A stretch of DNA of 64,000 nt, from positions 310,001 through 374,000 of the forward strand of contig NZ_CP042332.1 of NCBI RefSeq assembly GCF_008253865.1, read 5' to 3'. The notes below the pieces were generated by a model. That model saw only the letters and a list, made by a program, of their open reading frames with translations, was not told the origin of the DNA and made no database searches. Of this stretch, positions 42,412 to 50,817 are shown in pieces. The stretch comes from Bosea sp. F3-2. GTDB taxonomy: Bacteria; Pseudomonadota; Alphaproteobacteria; Rhizobiales; Beijerinckiaceae. Both the position numbers and the translations under genes were made by a program. The first letter of the stretch is position 1; every line of letters begins with the position of its first letter.

Positions 42412-42457
42412 CACCTCAAATGGCATCTAAACCATTCAATTTAAGAGGTTATCTGCA

Positions 42458-42503
42458 TTCGGAGAGGGGTCATGATCGGCGCCGATCATGACCCCTCTCC
42501 GAA
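42458..42503. repeat. 46-bp perfect palindrome
   Basis: A 23-base arm starting TTCGGAGAGGGGTCATGATC is followed directly by its exact reverse complement, centred at 42480/42481 on GGC|GCC, with no spacer. Each arm ends in a GCCGAT..TGACCCCTC sequence resembling IS21-type terminal repeats, so two element ends may be abutted head to head. Confidence 0.7.
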
Positions 42504-42574
42504 CGGCAATATGGAATTCAAGTCAGTAGGTTAAAGGCAGAATTCGCGGGGTCAGTCTTCGGCGCTTAATCACA

Positions 42575-43101
42575 TCGAAGGTTTCCCGCGCCATGGCGGA
42601 GACGCGGGCTTCGGCGAGCCCGCCGCGGACGCGTGAAAGAAGAAGCGCCGCACCTTTCGGATAGATCAGGCCGTATTCGGCCAGCAGACCACGCAGGTGG
42701 TTGATCAAGCTGGTCCGTTGCACCACGAGACGGTCCCTGACGCGGTGCCGCGACTGCAGATCTTGTTGCTCCTCGGTTTTGACTGGCACGAAACGCATCG
42801 TCGGCCGCGATGCCGCATCAAAAATCGCCTCGGCATCCACCGCGTCGTTCTTCGATCCGCGCACGAAGGGCTTGACGAAATGGGGATTGATCAGCCGCAC
42901 CTCGTGTCCGGCAGCCATGAACAGGCGCCCCCAATAATGGGCTGTCGCGCATGCCTCCATGGCGATAACCGCCGGAGCGAGCTTCACAATCAGCGACGGC
43001 AAGCCCTGACGGCCGACGCGCCGCGAGATGATCTCGCCGTCTGCGCTGATCCCATGCACGTGAAATGACTGCTTCGCCAAGTCGATTGCCAGCATCCGCA
43101 T
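42575..43101 (-). pseudogene. IS1111-type transposase, N-terminal 175 codons
   Basis: Same sequence as the N-terminus of the transposase at 5539 (LAIDLAKQSFHVHG, KNDAVDAEAIFDAASRPTMR). It ends at a rearrangement after MARETF, after which unrelated codons run to a stop at 42523. Confidence 0.88.
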
Positions 43102-43166
43102 GTCCCGGCCTCCTGCTCATCAAAAGCCCCTAATCAAGGGCGCGGAGCGGGAGGCGTCCATCCCAT
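42575..43166 (-). mobile_element. truncated second copy of the nested IS1111-type element
   Basis: Identical by eye to 5473-6065 in reverse orientation, including the GGACGCCTCCCGC subterminal repeat and the transposase start at 43101. Coding is kept through MARETF, then cut at 42575. The intact end abuts AACGCCAAGGCCGAG of another IS3 transposase gene, the same target as the first copy. Confidence 0.85.
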
Positions 43167-43217
43167 AACGCCAAGGCCGAGAGCTTCATGCAAACGCTCA
43201 AGGTCGAGGCCGTCTAG
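43167..43217 (+). pseudogene. scrap of an IS3-family orfB
   Basis: NAKAESFMQTLKVEAV then TAG. This is the NAxAESFMKTLKVE segment around the catalytic Glu of IS3-type transposases. It differs from the IS3 element at 5219 (NAKAETINGLYKAE), so it is a different IS3 member. Confidence 0.7.
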
Positions 43218-43234
43218 TGCCGAGCGATCGAGCT

Positions 43235-44361
43235 TTGGTCGACACCGCGCCACTAGCATGCGTAATCGGGCGGACCCGCGAGGGTGCAAGCTCCCATTAG
43301 GATCTCGGCAGATCCAAGAGGGAGGGAGTCGCGATGTTCTACGCTGCGCTGGATGTGTCGCTGCGCTCGGCGGCGATCTGCATCATCGACCATGACGGGA
43401 CGATTTGCTTGGAGCGCTCGGTGCGCTCCGACGTGCCCGATGTCCTTCTTTGCCTCGCGGGATTTGGTCAGCCGATCCATCAGGTCGGGTTTGAGGCCGG
43501 CGCGCTGACACAGCCCATCACCTACGGACTGACGGAGGCTGGCTACGACGTCGTCTGCATGGAAGCGCGTCAGGTCGCGGCTGCGCTTTCGGCCATGCGG
43601 AACAAGACGGACAAGCATGACGCTCGCGGCATCGCCCAGATCCTCAGATCGGGATGGTACAGCCGGGTGCATGTGAAGAGCATCGAGAGCCACCACATGC
43701 GAGCGCTGCTGACGAGCCGCAAGGTGATGCAGCGCAAGTGCATTGACCTCGAGAACGAGATCCGCGGCCTGTTGCGGATCTTCGGCGTGGTGCTGCCTCT
43801 TCGACTCTCCCGAGGGGCTTTCGATGCTGCTGTTCGCGAGACGATCGAGACCGACCCTGCGCTCAGCCATGCGCTCCTGCCGATGCTGGAGGCACGAGCA
43901 ATGCTCTTCGAGACCTTCACCGAGCTCGATCGGCGGGTGAAGCGGGCCGCGCGCGAAGATGCGATCTGCCGACGCTTCATGACCGTGCCAGGCGTTGGTG
44001 AGATCACCGCCCTCAGCTTCAAGGCCGCCGTGGACGATCCCGCCCGCTTCAAGAGCTCTCGGACGGTCGGGGCCCATTTCGGCCTGACGCCTCGACGCTT
44101 CCAGTCTGGCGAGACGGACAACCCAGGCCGGATCTCGCACGCTGGTGACGCCGACGTTCGGGCAACGCTCTACGCGGCCGCAAACGCCATGCTGATGCGC
44201 TCGATCACCTGGTCGAGCCTGAAGGCCTGGGGGGCCGGCTGATGAAGACGAAGGGCCGTCGGCGCGCTATCGTCGCCGTCGCCCGCAAGATTGCGGTCGT
44301 GCTCCATCGCATGTGGGCCGACGGTACCGACTTCCGCCTGGGATCGGAGGCTGCAGCATGA
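43235..44361 (+). mobile_element. IS110-family element (different subgroup), ends undefined
   Basis: Contains a transposase at 43334-44361. The upstream non-coding stretch (43235-43333) is where the IS110-group bridge RNA would lie. Exact ends could not be fixed by eye. Confidence 0.5.
43334..44361 (+). pseudogene. IS110-family transposase, frameshifted near the C-terminus
   Basis: Begins MFYAALDVSLRSAAICIIDH (first catalytic Asp in LDVS) with GGGAGGGAG upstream. Also EARQVAAALSAMRNKTDKHD, ARGIAQILRSGW, VPGVGEITALSFKAAVDDPA and FGLTPRRFQSGETDNPGRIS. A one-base loss near 44238 makes a premature TGA at 44240-44242. The expected tail LMKTKGRRRAIVAVARKIAV continues in another frame to 44361. Confidence 0.8.
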
Positions 44362-44769
44362 CCTGACCACAGCTTTCCAGCGATCCCGGCCGGGATCGTC
44401 CCGCGCGGACGACGGGATGGATGAAGCCGCAAACGTCTGCTGCGCTTCACAGCGCGTCCATTAGCGAGGCTCTCCAGACCCTATCCGATGCATGCGTGCA
44501 GCGGCTTCGCTCAACAGAAGCCACCAGACTGCGAAGAGAAGCGTGACCCGCATGAACGAGACCCCGGCACAGAGGTGCAATCCGAGCTTGACCCAACTGC
44601 CCGATTAGAGAAGCTGACGCTGGGAAGGTCCGGTTTCGGGTAATAAAGTGGGCCGGCCGATGGCCATTGAGCGACCTTGGAAGTACTGCTCTTAGGCGCG
44701 CCTAGCGTGCCGATGGCGTGCGGCCTGGGTGAGTGCGAGGCACTGCTCCCATTGGCGCCAGAATCCAAT
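44362..44769. other. no recognisable gene
   Basis: About 400 bases after the IS110 transposase. Includes the likely element right end and low-information sequence. No frame resembles a known protein and no strong hairpin or RNA gene was seen. Confidence 0.4.
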
Positions 44770-45231
44770 CTATCCGTAGTTGTCGCTGTCGCTAATACCG
44801 ATCTGCAGTTCCAGCGCGAAACAGACGAGTGAGGACGCAAACAGGATTTGCGCCACCGTGAATAGCGCCGCGGCCCCCCATTGATGCTGGATCGAAAGAA
44901 AAGCACCGCTGTACATAAAGACGACGATCAGACTTGTCGCAATGCCCGACAGCAATGCCAATCGGACCGCCTTGTGCAGAAGCCGAGCACGGCGCTTAAG
45001 CCGCGGGAGGTCCGACTTCAGGAAAACCCGTTCGCGTTCTTGCTCCTGGATACCGTTGATGGATCGGATGCGATCCTCGACACGCGCGTAACGCGTGGCG
45101 AGCAGACTGATGAAGCTGGCGACGGCGCTAAGCAGGAAGACCGGCGCCGTGGCGCGCAACATGATGCGCCCGAGCTCGTCGGACGAGACATTGGCCAACA
45201 GCCCCTGCAAAAAATCGAACATACCGTTCAC
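44770..45231 (-). CDS. DUF2721 membrane protein
   Basis: 153 residues, GTG start at 45231 (ATG alternative three codons in). Three hydrophobic segments: APVFLLSAVASFISLLATRY, LALLSGIATSLIVVFMYSGA, and LFTVAQILFASSLVCFALEL. The basic stretch RVEDRIRSINGIQ is at the DUF2721 conserved R-x-R-D/R region. Inner membrane. Function unknown. Confidence 0.75.
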   Translation of the reverse strand: MNGMFDFLQGLLANVSSDELGRIMLRATAPVFLLSAVASFISLLATRYARVEDRIRSINGIQEQERERVFLKSDLPRLKRRARLLHKAVRLALLSGIATSLIVVFMYSGAFLSIQHQWGAAALFTVAQILFASSLVCFALELQIGISDSDNYG

Positions 45232-45446
45232 AGCTACTCTTCGAAAGGATGCTTGCTACTGCGAACCAATTTGTCGAACTCATCTACGAGTCCGCAATGG
45301 CTCACGAGGGAGCAAATAGCGGTGCTCGATTCTTGCCATTTCGCGCCAAAATTTGTGGCAGTGAACTACAAGCCCCTTTCCCGGCGCCGCGCGAAGCAAC
45401 TCCAAGGGCGACACTCACAGGGATCTTTGATTGAGAGACCGCCTGA

Positions 45447-45832
45447 TCAACAGCTCTCACCATCTCGTGCCAATTGTTGAGTGGCGGCGCTCTTTGCGGA
45501 GCGGCCGCCTCCAGCGCCGCCACGCTTGCCAGGCATCTCCGCGATCCGCTGTTCTCGATAGATAGCCGGCTGGATTTTCATCAAACGCATGAAGATGCGA
45601 CTGAAGCTGCTGGGCCCCGAGTAGCCAAGGCTATGAGCGATCTGCGCCATGCTTAACTTGGACGCGGTGAGCAAATGACAAGCCGCGCAGAGCCGGACTT
45701 CCGCCACCAGGTCCTGTAGCTCGTCCCGGTCGCCGTCAACTGGCGTTGGAGCGATCGAGGGCTGATGCCGAGCCGCTGAGCGGCGTTCTTGAGCGATGGG
45801 TCACCACTCTGCAGCCCGACGTCAGCGACACA
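45447..45832 (-). pseudogene. AraC-family regulator, C-terminal HTH fragment
   Basis: SLKNAAQRLGISPRSLQRQL in one frame and LVAEVRLCAACHLLTASKLS, MAQIAHSLGYSGPSSFSRIF MR in another (shift near 45700). This is the double helix-turn-helix of AraC proteins. The N-terminal ligand domain is absent and the 5' end is overrun by the small secreted-protein gene. Confidence 0.75.
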
Positions 45833-46043
45833 CGCGCCTGCCGTTGACGATCGCGCAGCCGCGTCGCGCGGGCGCGACAACCACGGCACGCGGAGCGATC
45901 GGGCGACGCACCGCGACCGCACCGTTCGGTCCTGCGCAACCAGCCCGGACGACCCCGCGTGCGCAAACGACGGCGCTGGCCTCCGTCGGAGCGAGGGCAG
46001 CCGCCAAGGCCAAGGCTCCGAAGCCGAAGATTGCATATTTCAT
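45822..46043 (-). CDS. small exported Cys/Arg-rich protein
   Basis: 73 residues from ATG at 46043 (GGGG upstream). Signal peptide MKYAIFGFGALALAAALAPT EASA, then VVCARGVVRAGCAGPNGAVA, VRRPIAPRAVVVAPARRGCA, IVNGRRVCR. Four cysteines could form two disulfides. Similar small proteins are common in Rhizobiales. Function unknown. Confidence 0.65.
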   Translation of the reverse strand: MKYAIFGFGALALAAALAPTEASAVVCARGVVRAGCAGPNGAVAVRRPIAPRAVVVAPARRGCAIVNGRRVCR

Positions 46044-46115
46044 GTCGTCGCCCCTTTGCGGAACTGAAGGAAGAGATGGATCTCGGACGACCTGCACGCA
46101 GCCCGTCCGAGAGGA

Positions 46116-46820
46116 TCAGAACTTGTAGAGCAACCGCCCGACAACCTGATTGGTGCTCAATTGCTGCTTGAAGCCGACAATCCCGAGCCCGCCGACGCCA
46201 ACCGGGTAGGTGTAGGTGTCCTCCTCGAATTGGGAGTAGCGATATTCCAGGCCAGCGATCCAGTTGTTCGTGATCGCATATTCGGCGCCGGCGCCGAGCG
46301 TCCAGCCAACGCGGGTGCTGTCGCCTGCGCCATAGGAATAACCCGTGCCCGTCACCGTCGACTTGGCCGCGGCCAATGCGAGGCCGCCGGTTGCGTAGAT
46401 CATGAACCGGTCAAAGGCATAACCGACACGCAGCCTGGCCGAGCCGACCCAATTGGTATGGGCGGTCATGAAGTCGCCGGTCAGCGCGGTGAAGCGCTGC
46501 TTTCCGGTGATGAGGGCTGCGCCGTCGATCTCGCCACCGAGGACAAGCTGGCCGATCTGGTAGTTGTAGCCCGCCAGCAGACCGACCGTAGCGCCGTCCC
46601 TGTTCAGGCTCGGCAATGAAGCAACGGCAGCCTGACCAGCGATCGCGGCGCCCGGCGTCAGTTCGGTTCTGGTCTGCGCCCAGCCGGCTTGGGCACCGAC
46701 ATAGAAACCGGTCCATGTGAAGGCAGGCGGCATGGGAATGGCAGGTGCGATCCGCCGCGACGGTAGATCGGCAGCCTGCGCGGCGATCGAGAACATTGCG
46801 AAAGCAAGCCCGGCAGCAAG
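46116..46820 (-). CDS. Omp25/31-like outer-membrane beta-barrel protein, 5' end fused to a dinB relic
   Basis: About 235 codons: the tail of a signal peptide (GLAFAMFSIAAQAADLPSRR), then FTWTGFYVGAQAGWAQTRTE, LAGYNYQIGQLVLGGEIDGA, GWTLGAGAEYAITNNWIAGL, EYRYSQFEEDTYTYPVG, and a C-terminal aromatic (VVGRLLYKF) needed for barrel assembly. The barrel is complete but its own start codon and signal N-terminus are replaced by in-frame DinB codons, so export is unlikely unless an internal start is used. Confidence 0.7.
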   Translation of the reverse strand, partial: LAAGLAFAMFSIAAQAADLPSRRIAPAIPMPPAFTWTGFYVGAQAGWAQTRTELTPGAAIAGQAAVASLPSLNRDGATVGLLAGYNYQIGQLVLGGEIDGAALITGKQRFTALTGDFMTAHTNWVGSARLRVGYAFDRFMIYATGGLALAAAKSTVTGTGYSYGAGDSTRVGWTLGAGAEYAITNNWIAGLEYRYSQFEEDTYTYPVGVGGLGIVGFKQQLSTNQVVGRLLYKF

Positions 46821-47327
46821 CTCGACGACGTCGATTGCAAAGGTGTCCTCGGCACCAATCGACTTGCGCGGCCGATCGGGCTGAACGGGGCGCTCGTCGA
46901 TGCCGCGAGAAATTCGATAATACCAGGATCCTGATTTCCCGAAGTGCTCCTGCAGGAAGTGGAGGGGCCTCGCTCTGAGGTCGGCTCCGGTGAGAATCCC
47001 GAGCCTTTCCAATTTTGCCGCGGTCGCCGGACCTACACTGTGGAATCTCTTCACCGGCAGCGCTTCGACGAAGGCCGGCCCCATCCTCGGCGTGATGACG
47101 GCTTGGCCATTCGGCTTGTTGAGGTCGCTCGCCATCTTCGCCAGGAACTTGCAATAGGAAATGCCGGCGGACGCGTTGAGCCCGGTCACCTCCTTGATCC
47201 GCGCCCGGATGATGGTGGCAATTTCGGTCGCTACCGGGATGCCAAGCTTATTCTCGGTCACGTCGAGATAGGCTTCATCCAGCGAGAGCGGCTCGATCAA
47301 GTCGGTGTGCTCGGCGAAGATCTCGCA
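46821..47327 (-). pseudogene. DNA polymerase IV (DinB) internal fragment
   Basis: EIFAEHTDLIEPLSLDEAYL and DVTENKLGIPVATEIATIIR (catalytic SLDEAYLDVT), ASAGISYCKFLAKMASDLNK, FHSVGPATAAKLERLGILTG, KSGSWYYRISRGIDERPVQP, RKSIGAEDTF. About 170 codons of a normally 350-residue protein. Both ends are missing. It continues in frame into an outer-membrane protein. Confidence 0.8.
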
Positions 47328-48154
47328 CGTTCCGACAGCTCGAGGGCTTCGGAAGCTATGGCTTCCCGGAAAGCCATGCCGCTTCGTTCGCACTGATCGC
47401 CTATGCCTCATCGTGGATGAAATGCTGGCATCCGGATGTGTTCTGCAGCGCGCTGCTCAATGCCCAACCGATCGGCTTCTATGCCCCGGCGCAGATTGTT
47501 CGCGACGCCCAACAGCATGGTGTCGAAGTCCGGCCCGTTTGCATCAATGAAAGCCGCTGGGATTGCACCCTCGAACCGCGCGGGGTCGATGACGGCCGCC
47601 TGGCAGTCAGGTTGGGGCTTCGCATGGTCAAAGGGCTGGGAAACGCGGAGGCAGCGCGCCTTATCTCGTGCCGGTCCAATCAGCCCTATGTGTCGGTCGA
47701 TGACGTCTGGCGGAGAGCAGCGATCCCGTCCGCTGCGCTCGTCGAGCTCGCGGAGGCGGACGCGTTCGTGCGGCAGCGGCCAGGCTCAGCCAAAGGCGTG
47801 ATGTTCATGACGATCGAGGACGAAACCGGCGTCGCCAATCTCGTGATCTGGCAGGGTGTCTTCGAGAAGAATCGCCGTGTCGTTCTCGGCGCTGGCCTGA
47901 TCGGCGTGAGGGGAAAGGTGCAGCGCGAAGGGGAGGCAATCCATATCGTCGCCCAGCATCTGACCGATCTATCGGCCGAACTCGCCAGCGTCGGATCACG
48001 CGATGCAAGCTTTCCACTTCCGCACGGCCGCGGTGACGCGTTCCACCATGGGTCGCCGACGGCAGATCCACGAGACATGCCAAAGGCAAGGAACCTAGTC
48101 GATCCCTATGGGCATATCGACGAGATCAGGGTCAGGACGCGCGATTTCAGGTAG
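47326..48154 (+). pseudogene. DnaE2 error-prone polymerase C-terminal relic with internal deletion
   Basis: Reads FRQLEGFGSYGFPESHAASF, ALLNAQPIGFYAPAQIVRDA, VDDVWRRAAIPSAALVELAE, then jumps (about 120 codons missing, in frame) to VRQRPGSAKGVMFMTIEDET (OB fold) and ends PFPLP-like SFPLPHGRGDAFHHGS ... RVRTRDFR, the normal DnaE2 C-terminus. The polymerase core is absent. Junctions with the dinB fragment on the opposite strand at 47326. Confidence 0.85.
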
Positions 48155-48209
48155 GATGTTGATAATTGCACGCTCGCCCAGGCCCCTGACTAAACCCAGG
48201 AAGATCGCT

Positions 48210-48356
48210 ATGGAAATTGCCGATGCTCACGCCTTCGAGCGAGCTTGGGATAGGGTTCAGGATCTCACGGGCGCGATCGAGGATAGCCCTGAAGTAAAGG
48301 AGCTGGTCGAGCTCATCAACGCCATGGAAGAGTACGAGCGGGAACACACGTTCTGA
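48210..48356 (+). CDS. small acidic protein, unknown
   Basis: 48 residues from ATG at 48210 (AGGAAG upstream): MEIADAHAFERAWDRVQDLT, GAIEDSPEVKELVELINAME, EYEREHTF. Helical and acidic, no membrane or metal motif. Follows the dnaE2 relic by 55 bases. It could be an antitoxin-sized regulator, but no toxin partner is adjacent on this strand. Confidence 0.5.
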   Translation: MEIADAHAFERAWDRVQDLTGAIEDSPEVKELVELINAMEEYEREHTF

Positions 48357-48403
48357 GCGATTGCCGAATAGGCGACCTATGCCGGGCTAAGCGCTATGCC
48401 GTT

Positions 48404-48907
48404 TCAGAGCGACGACGGCGGATGAAGACGCGTGTCGAGCGCGAACGGTTCCTGAGCTTTGAGCGAGTAACCTGGCGCGCCGGCCGTGAAGAGCAGATTC
48501 CAGCTATGGGTCGAAACTACGCTCGGAACGACGACAAAAGCGTGCTCGCGTAGCAGACCATCGCCGAAAGCCTGTTGGCCAGCACTCGGAATCCCGGGCC
48601 GAAGCCAATTCGGATTTGGTATCCGATCCGGCGTAACGACATGAACGCCAGCGATGTCTGATATGGTGGCCGCGGTCATGATATGTGGAACTGTGTCGAG
48701 GACGCGAAAGCCCTTGTGGACGGCAACTTCGAGAATTGCCGTCGCAGGATCGAGCGCGCAATAGATCACCCGCACACCTGCGCTGTTCCAGCGCCCGCCG
48801 ACTCGGTAGGCTCCCTCTCCGCTATCCCATGTTGATGCGTAAATGGCCTGATCGAGGCGCCAAGCCACCAGCTCGGCGCCTCCAAGTACGCTCGGCAATG
48901 GCGTCAC
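48404..48907 (-). CDS. RES-domain toxin
   Basis: 167 residues from GTG at 48907, whose GTGA overlaps the antitoxin stop. RES features: AWRLDQAIYASTWDSGEGAY, RVGGRWNSAGVRVIYCALDP, ATAILEVAVHKGF (conserved Arg, Tyr and Glu positions) and a late Ser (VVPSVVSTHSWNLL). RES toxins act on NAD+ or ADP-ribosylate targets in known cases. Paired with the Xre-type antitoxin gene directly upstream. Confidence 0.85.
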   Translation of the reverse strand: MTPLPSVLGGAELVAWRLDQAIYASTWDSGEGAYRVGGRWNSAGVRVIYCALDPATAILEVAVHKGFRVLDTVPHIMTAATISDIAGVHVVTPDRIPNPNWLRPGIPSAGQQAFGDGLLREHAFVVVPSVVSTHSWNLLFTAGAPGYSLKAQEPFALDTRLHPPSSL

Positions 48908-49386
48908 GCATACACACCATAGTCGAGGCGGGTCAGATACTCCTCCACCAACTCGACGCCGGCCGGCGTCGCCAGAAGGTCGATCGGGCAACGCTGGTCA
49001 AGGCCGATCGCTGGACGCTCCAGCCACTGCTCCGCTTCCGCCTGAGACCCGAACACATCCGTCGCCTTGGATAGAATTTCAGCAAACTTCCAAGCCCGTC
49101 CGCTCTGCTCTTGGCTCAGTGGTTTCGCCGGCGCATCCTTCCGTCGCTGGTAGGTTCGCAGACTCATGCCGAAAGCCTTCTCCAGCGAATCCGCCTTGTG
49201 AATGTAGGTGAGCTGCCCGACCAAATGATCCAGCGCCGAAGGCGGTAAGCCTCGCAAGAGCATCTCATGCGCATCGAGGGAGCTGGTGACGCGCCACGCT
49301 AGGAGCTTGGCGCCGCCCAGGAGCTCCGTCACCCTATGTAGAGTTCCACCGGTTTCCGGTGGCATCTTTTCGGCCGCAACCGCCAT
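48904..49386 (-). CDS. Xre/MbcA/ParS-family antitoxin
   Basis: 160 residues from ATG at 49386 (GAGGT upstream). HTH region SLDAHEMLLRGLPPSALDHL, HKADSLEKAFGMSLRTYQRR, and the C-terminal toxin-binding DUF2384 segment KATDVFGSQAEAEQWLERPA, PIDLLATPAGVELVEEYL. Neutralises the RES toxin and represses the operon. A perfect inverted repeat just upstream (49402-49433) is the likely operator. Confidence 0.88.
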   Translation of the reverse strand: MAVAAEKMPPETGGTLHRVTELLGGAKLLAWRVTSSLDAHEMLLRGLPPSALDHLVGQLTYIHKADSLEKAFGMSLRTYQRRKDAPAKPLSQEQSGRAWKFAEILSKATDVFGSQAEAEQWLERPAIGLDQRCPIDLLATPAGVELVEEYLTRLDYGVYA

Positions 49387-49401
49387 AGCCCACCTCATCT
49401 A

Positions 49402-49433
49402 GTCAACTGTCACAATTTAATATGACAGTTGAC
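49402..49433. promoter_or_regulatory. toxin-antitoxin operator: perfect 11-bp inverted repeat
   Basis: GTCAACTGTCA (49402-49412) and TGACAGTTGAC (49423-49433) with a 10-base AT-rich spacer, starting 16 bases upstream of the antitoxin ATG (49386). Suited to binding by a dimeric HTH antitoxin. Confidence 0.7.
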
Positions 49434-49443
49434 GCGACAGGAT

Positions 49444-49617
49444 TCAAGGACGCGCTTGATCTGCGATCTGAGCAAAAACCTCGCGATAGGTCAGATCGTT
49501 GTAGAGCGGAATCTCCATGAGCTCCCGTTCGCCGGCGACAAGCGTCAACTGCATCTCTTCGCCCTGCCACAGCGCGCCGAGCAAATGCCGGAGCCCTGCG
49601 GCATCGACCGGAGCGCT
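49444..49617 (-). other. orphan coding fragment of unknown family
   Basis: An open minus-strand frame without a good start reads APVDAAGLRHLLGALWQGEE, MQLTLVAGERELMEIPLYND, LTYREVFAQIADQARP to a stop at 49444. The composition is protein-like, but I do not recognise the family. Probably the 3' end of a truncated gene. Confidence 0.4.
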
Positions 49618-49693
49618 CGTTGTTCAGCGGAAGTGGTCAGGCGCATAGACGGAACGGGCAGGAGCGGGGGGCGACGGCTTTGAGCGGCTCGGC

Positions 49694-50590
49694 TCAGCCC
49701 GGCCTGCTGCGGAAGGGAGGCGGGGGCCTCAGAACCGTGCTGAAGGCCTCGACCAGCCTTCCGGTTGGGCGCCCGCGCTGCCGGAACAGAAAGATCGGCA
49801 CGTAGATCGCCGGGCGGAAGCTGCGGAAGACCAGGGCCGCCCCGTCCTGCATGCGCGCCGCTTCGCTGTCGACGATGCCGACCCCGCAGCCCGCCGCGAC
49901 AAGGGCGCAGATGGTAAGGCCGAGGCTGGCATCGATCACGGTGCGCGGATGCTGGCCCGCGCCTTCGAGGGCCTGGGTCAGCTTGCGGCGGAACTCGTCC
50001 TCAGGGCCGAGAGCGACGATCGTCTCGCCATCGAGATCGGAGGCCTCGACGTAGAGCTTGCGGGCGAGACGATGACCTGCCGGCAGGGCGATGACGCCCT
50101 CGAGGTCGAACAGCTTGCGGCGCGAGAGATTATATTCCTCGCTGCGCAGCTGGGCGATGCCGAGATCGATCTCGCCACTGCCGACTAGTCGCGCCGCATC
50201 GACGGAGTTGCTGGATTGCAGGGAGATCGTGGCGTCCGGATAGGCTTCCGAGAAGCGCGCGACAACCGTCGGCAGCCAGGCGATTCCAAGCGCCGGAATC
50301 GTGCTGATGACGATACGCCCCTGCCTGCGGTGCCCAAGGCTGGCGGCGAAGCGCGCCAGATTCTGCATACCGAAATAGGTCCGCTCCACCTCGGTGTAGA
50401 GCAGCCGGGCCTCTTCCGTCGCGGCGATGCCCTTGGTCGTGCGGTCGAAAAGGCGCAGGCCGAGCTCCGCCTCCAGCAGCTTGAGTGCCTTGCTGACGGC
50501 GGGCTGGGAGATGTGGAGGATGTGGGCCGCCTCGGTGATTGAGCCGGAATCCATGATCGCCTTGAAGATCTCGACCTGACGGTAATGCAT
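49694..50590 (-). CDS. LysR-type regulator (amino-acid/opine transport type)
   Basis: 298 residues from ATG at 50590 (18 bases of alternative 5' extension exist). HTH HYRQVEIFKAIMDSGSITEA, AHILHISQPAVSKALKLLEA. Ligand domain IDLGIAQLRSEEYNLSRRKL, FDLEGVIALPAGHRLA and CALVAAGCGVGIVDSEAARM. The sequence type is like OccR/NocR. Divergent from the peptide-type ABC operon (228 bases between starts), with AT-rich inverted repeats near 50595-50640. Confidence 0.9.
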   Translation of the reverse strand: MHYRQVEIFKAIMDSGSITEAAHILHISQPAVSKALKLLEAELGLRLFDRTTKGIAATEEARLLYTEVERTYFGMQNLARFAASLGHRRQGRIVISTIPALGIAWLPTVVARFSEAYPDATISLQSSNSVDAARLVGSGEIDLGIAQLRSEEYNLSRRKLFDLEGVIALPAGHRLARKLYVEASDLDGETIVALGPEDEFRRKLTQALEGAGQHPRTVIDASLGLTICALVAAGCGVGIVDSEAARMQDGAALVFRSFRPAIYVPIFLFRQRGRPTGRLVEAFSTVLRPPPPFRSRPG

Positions 50591-50817
50591 GGGTGACCAT
50601 AACTTCAATTTATGTAGATCGTAAATTTATGAATTTGAGGCAGATCAAATGCTGTGATTTGCTGGCTTGCGTCGCCACCACCCGCATCTCGACGGGCTGA
50701 GCAGAACGGCGGCCAAGAAACCAAAGACTGACTTCGCCTCGTGAAAGCGGTGGACGCTGTCGCGTTCGCTCGCGCTCGCGCGATCGACGAAATTGCCAGC
50801 TTGGGGAACAGCAGAAC

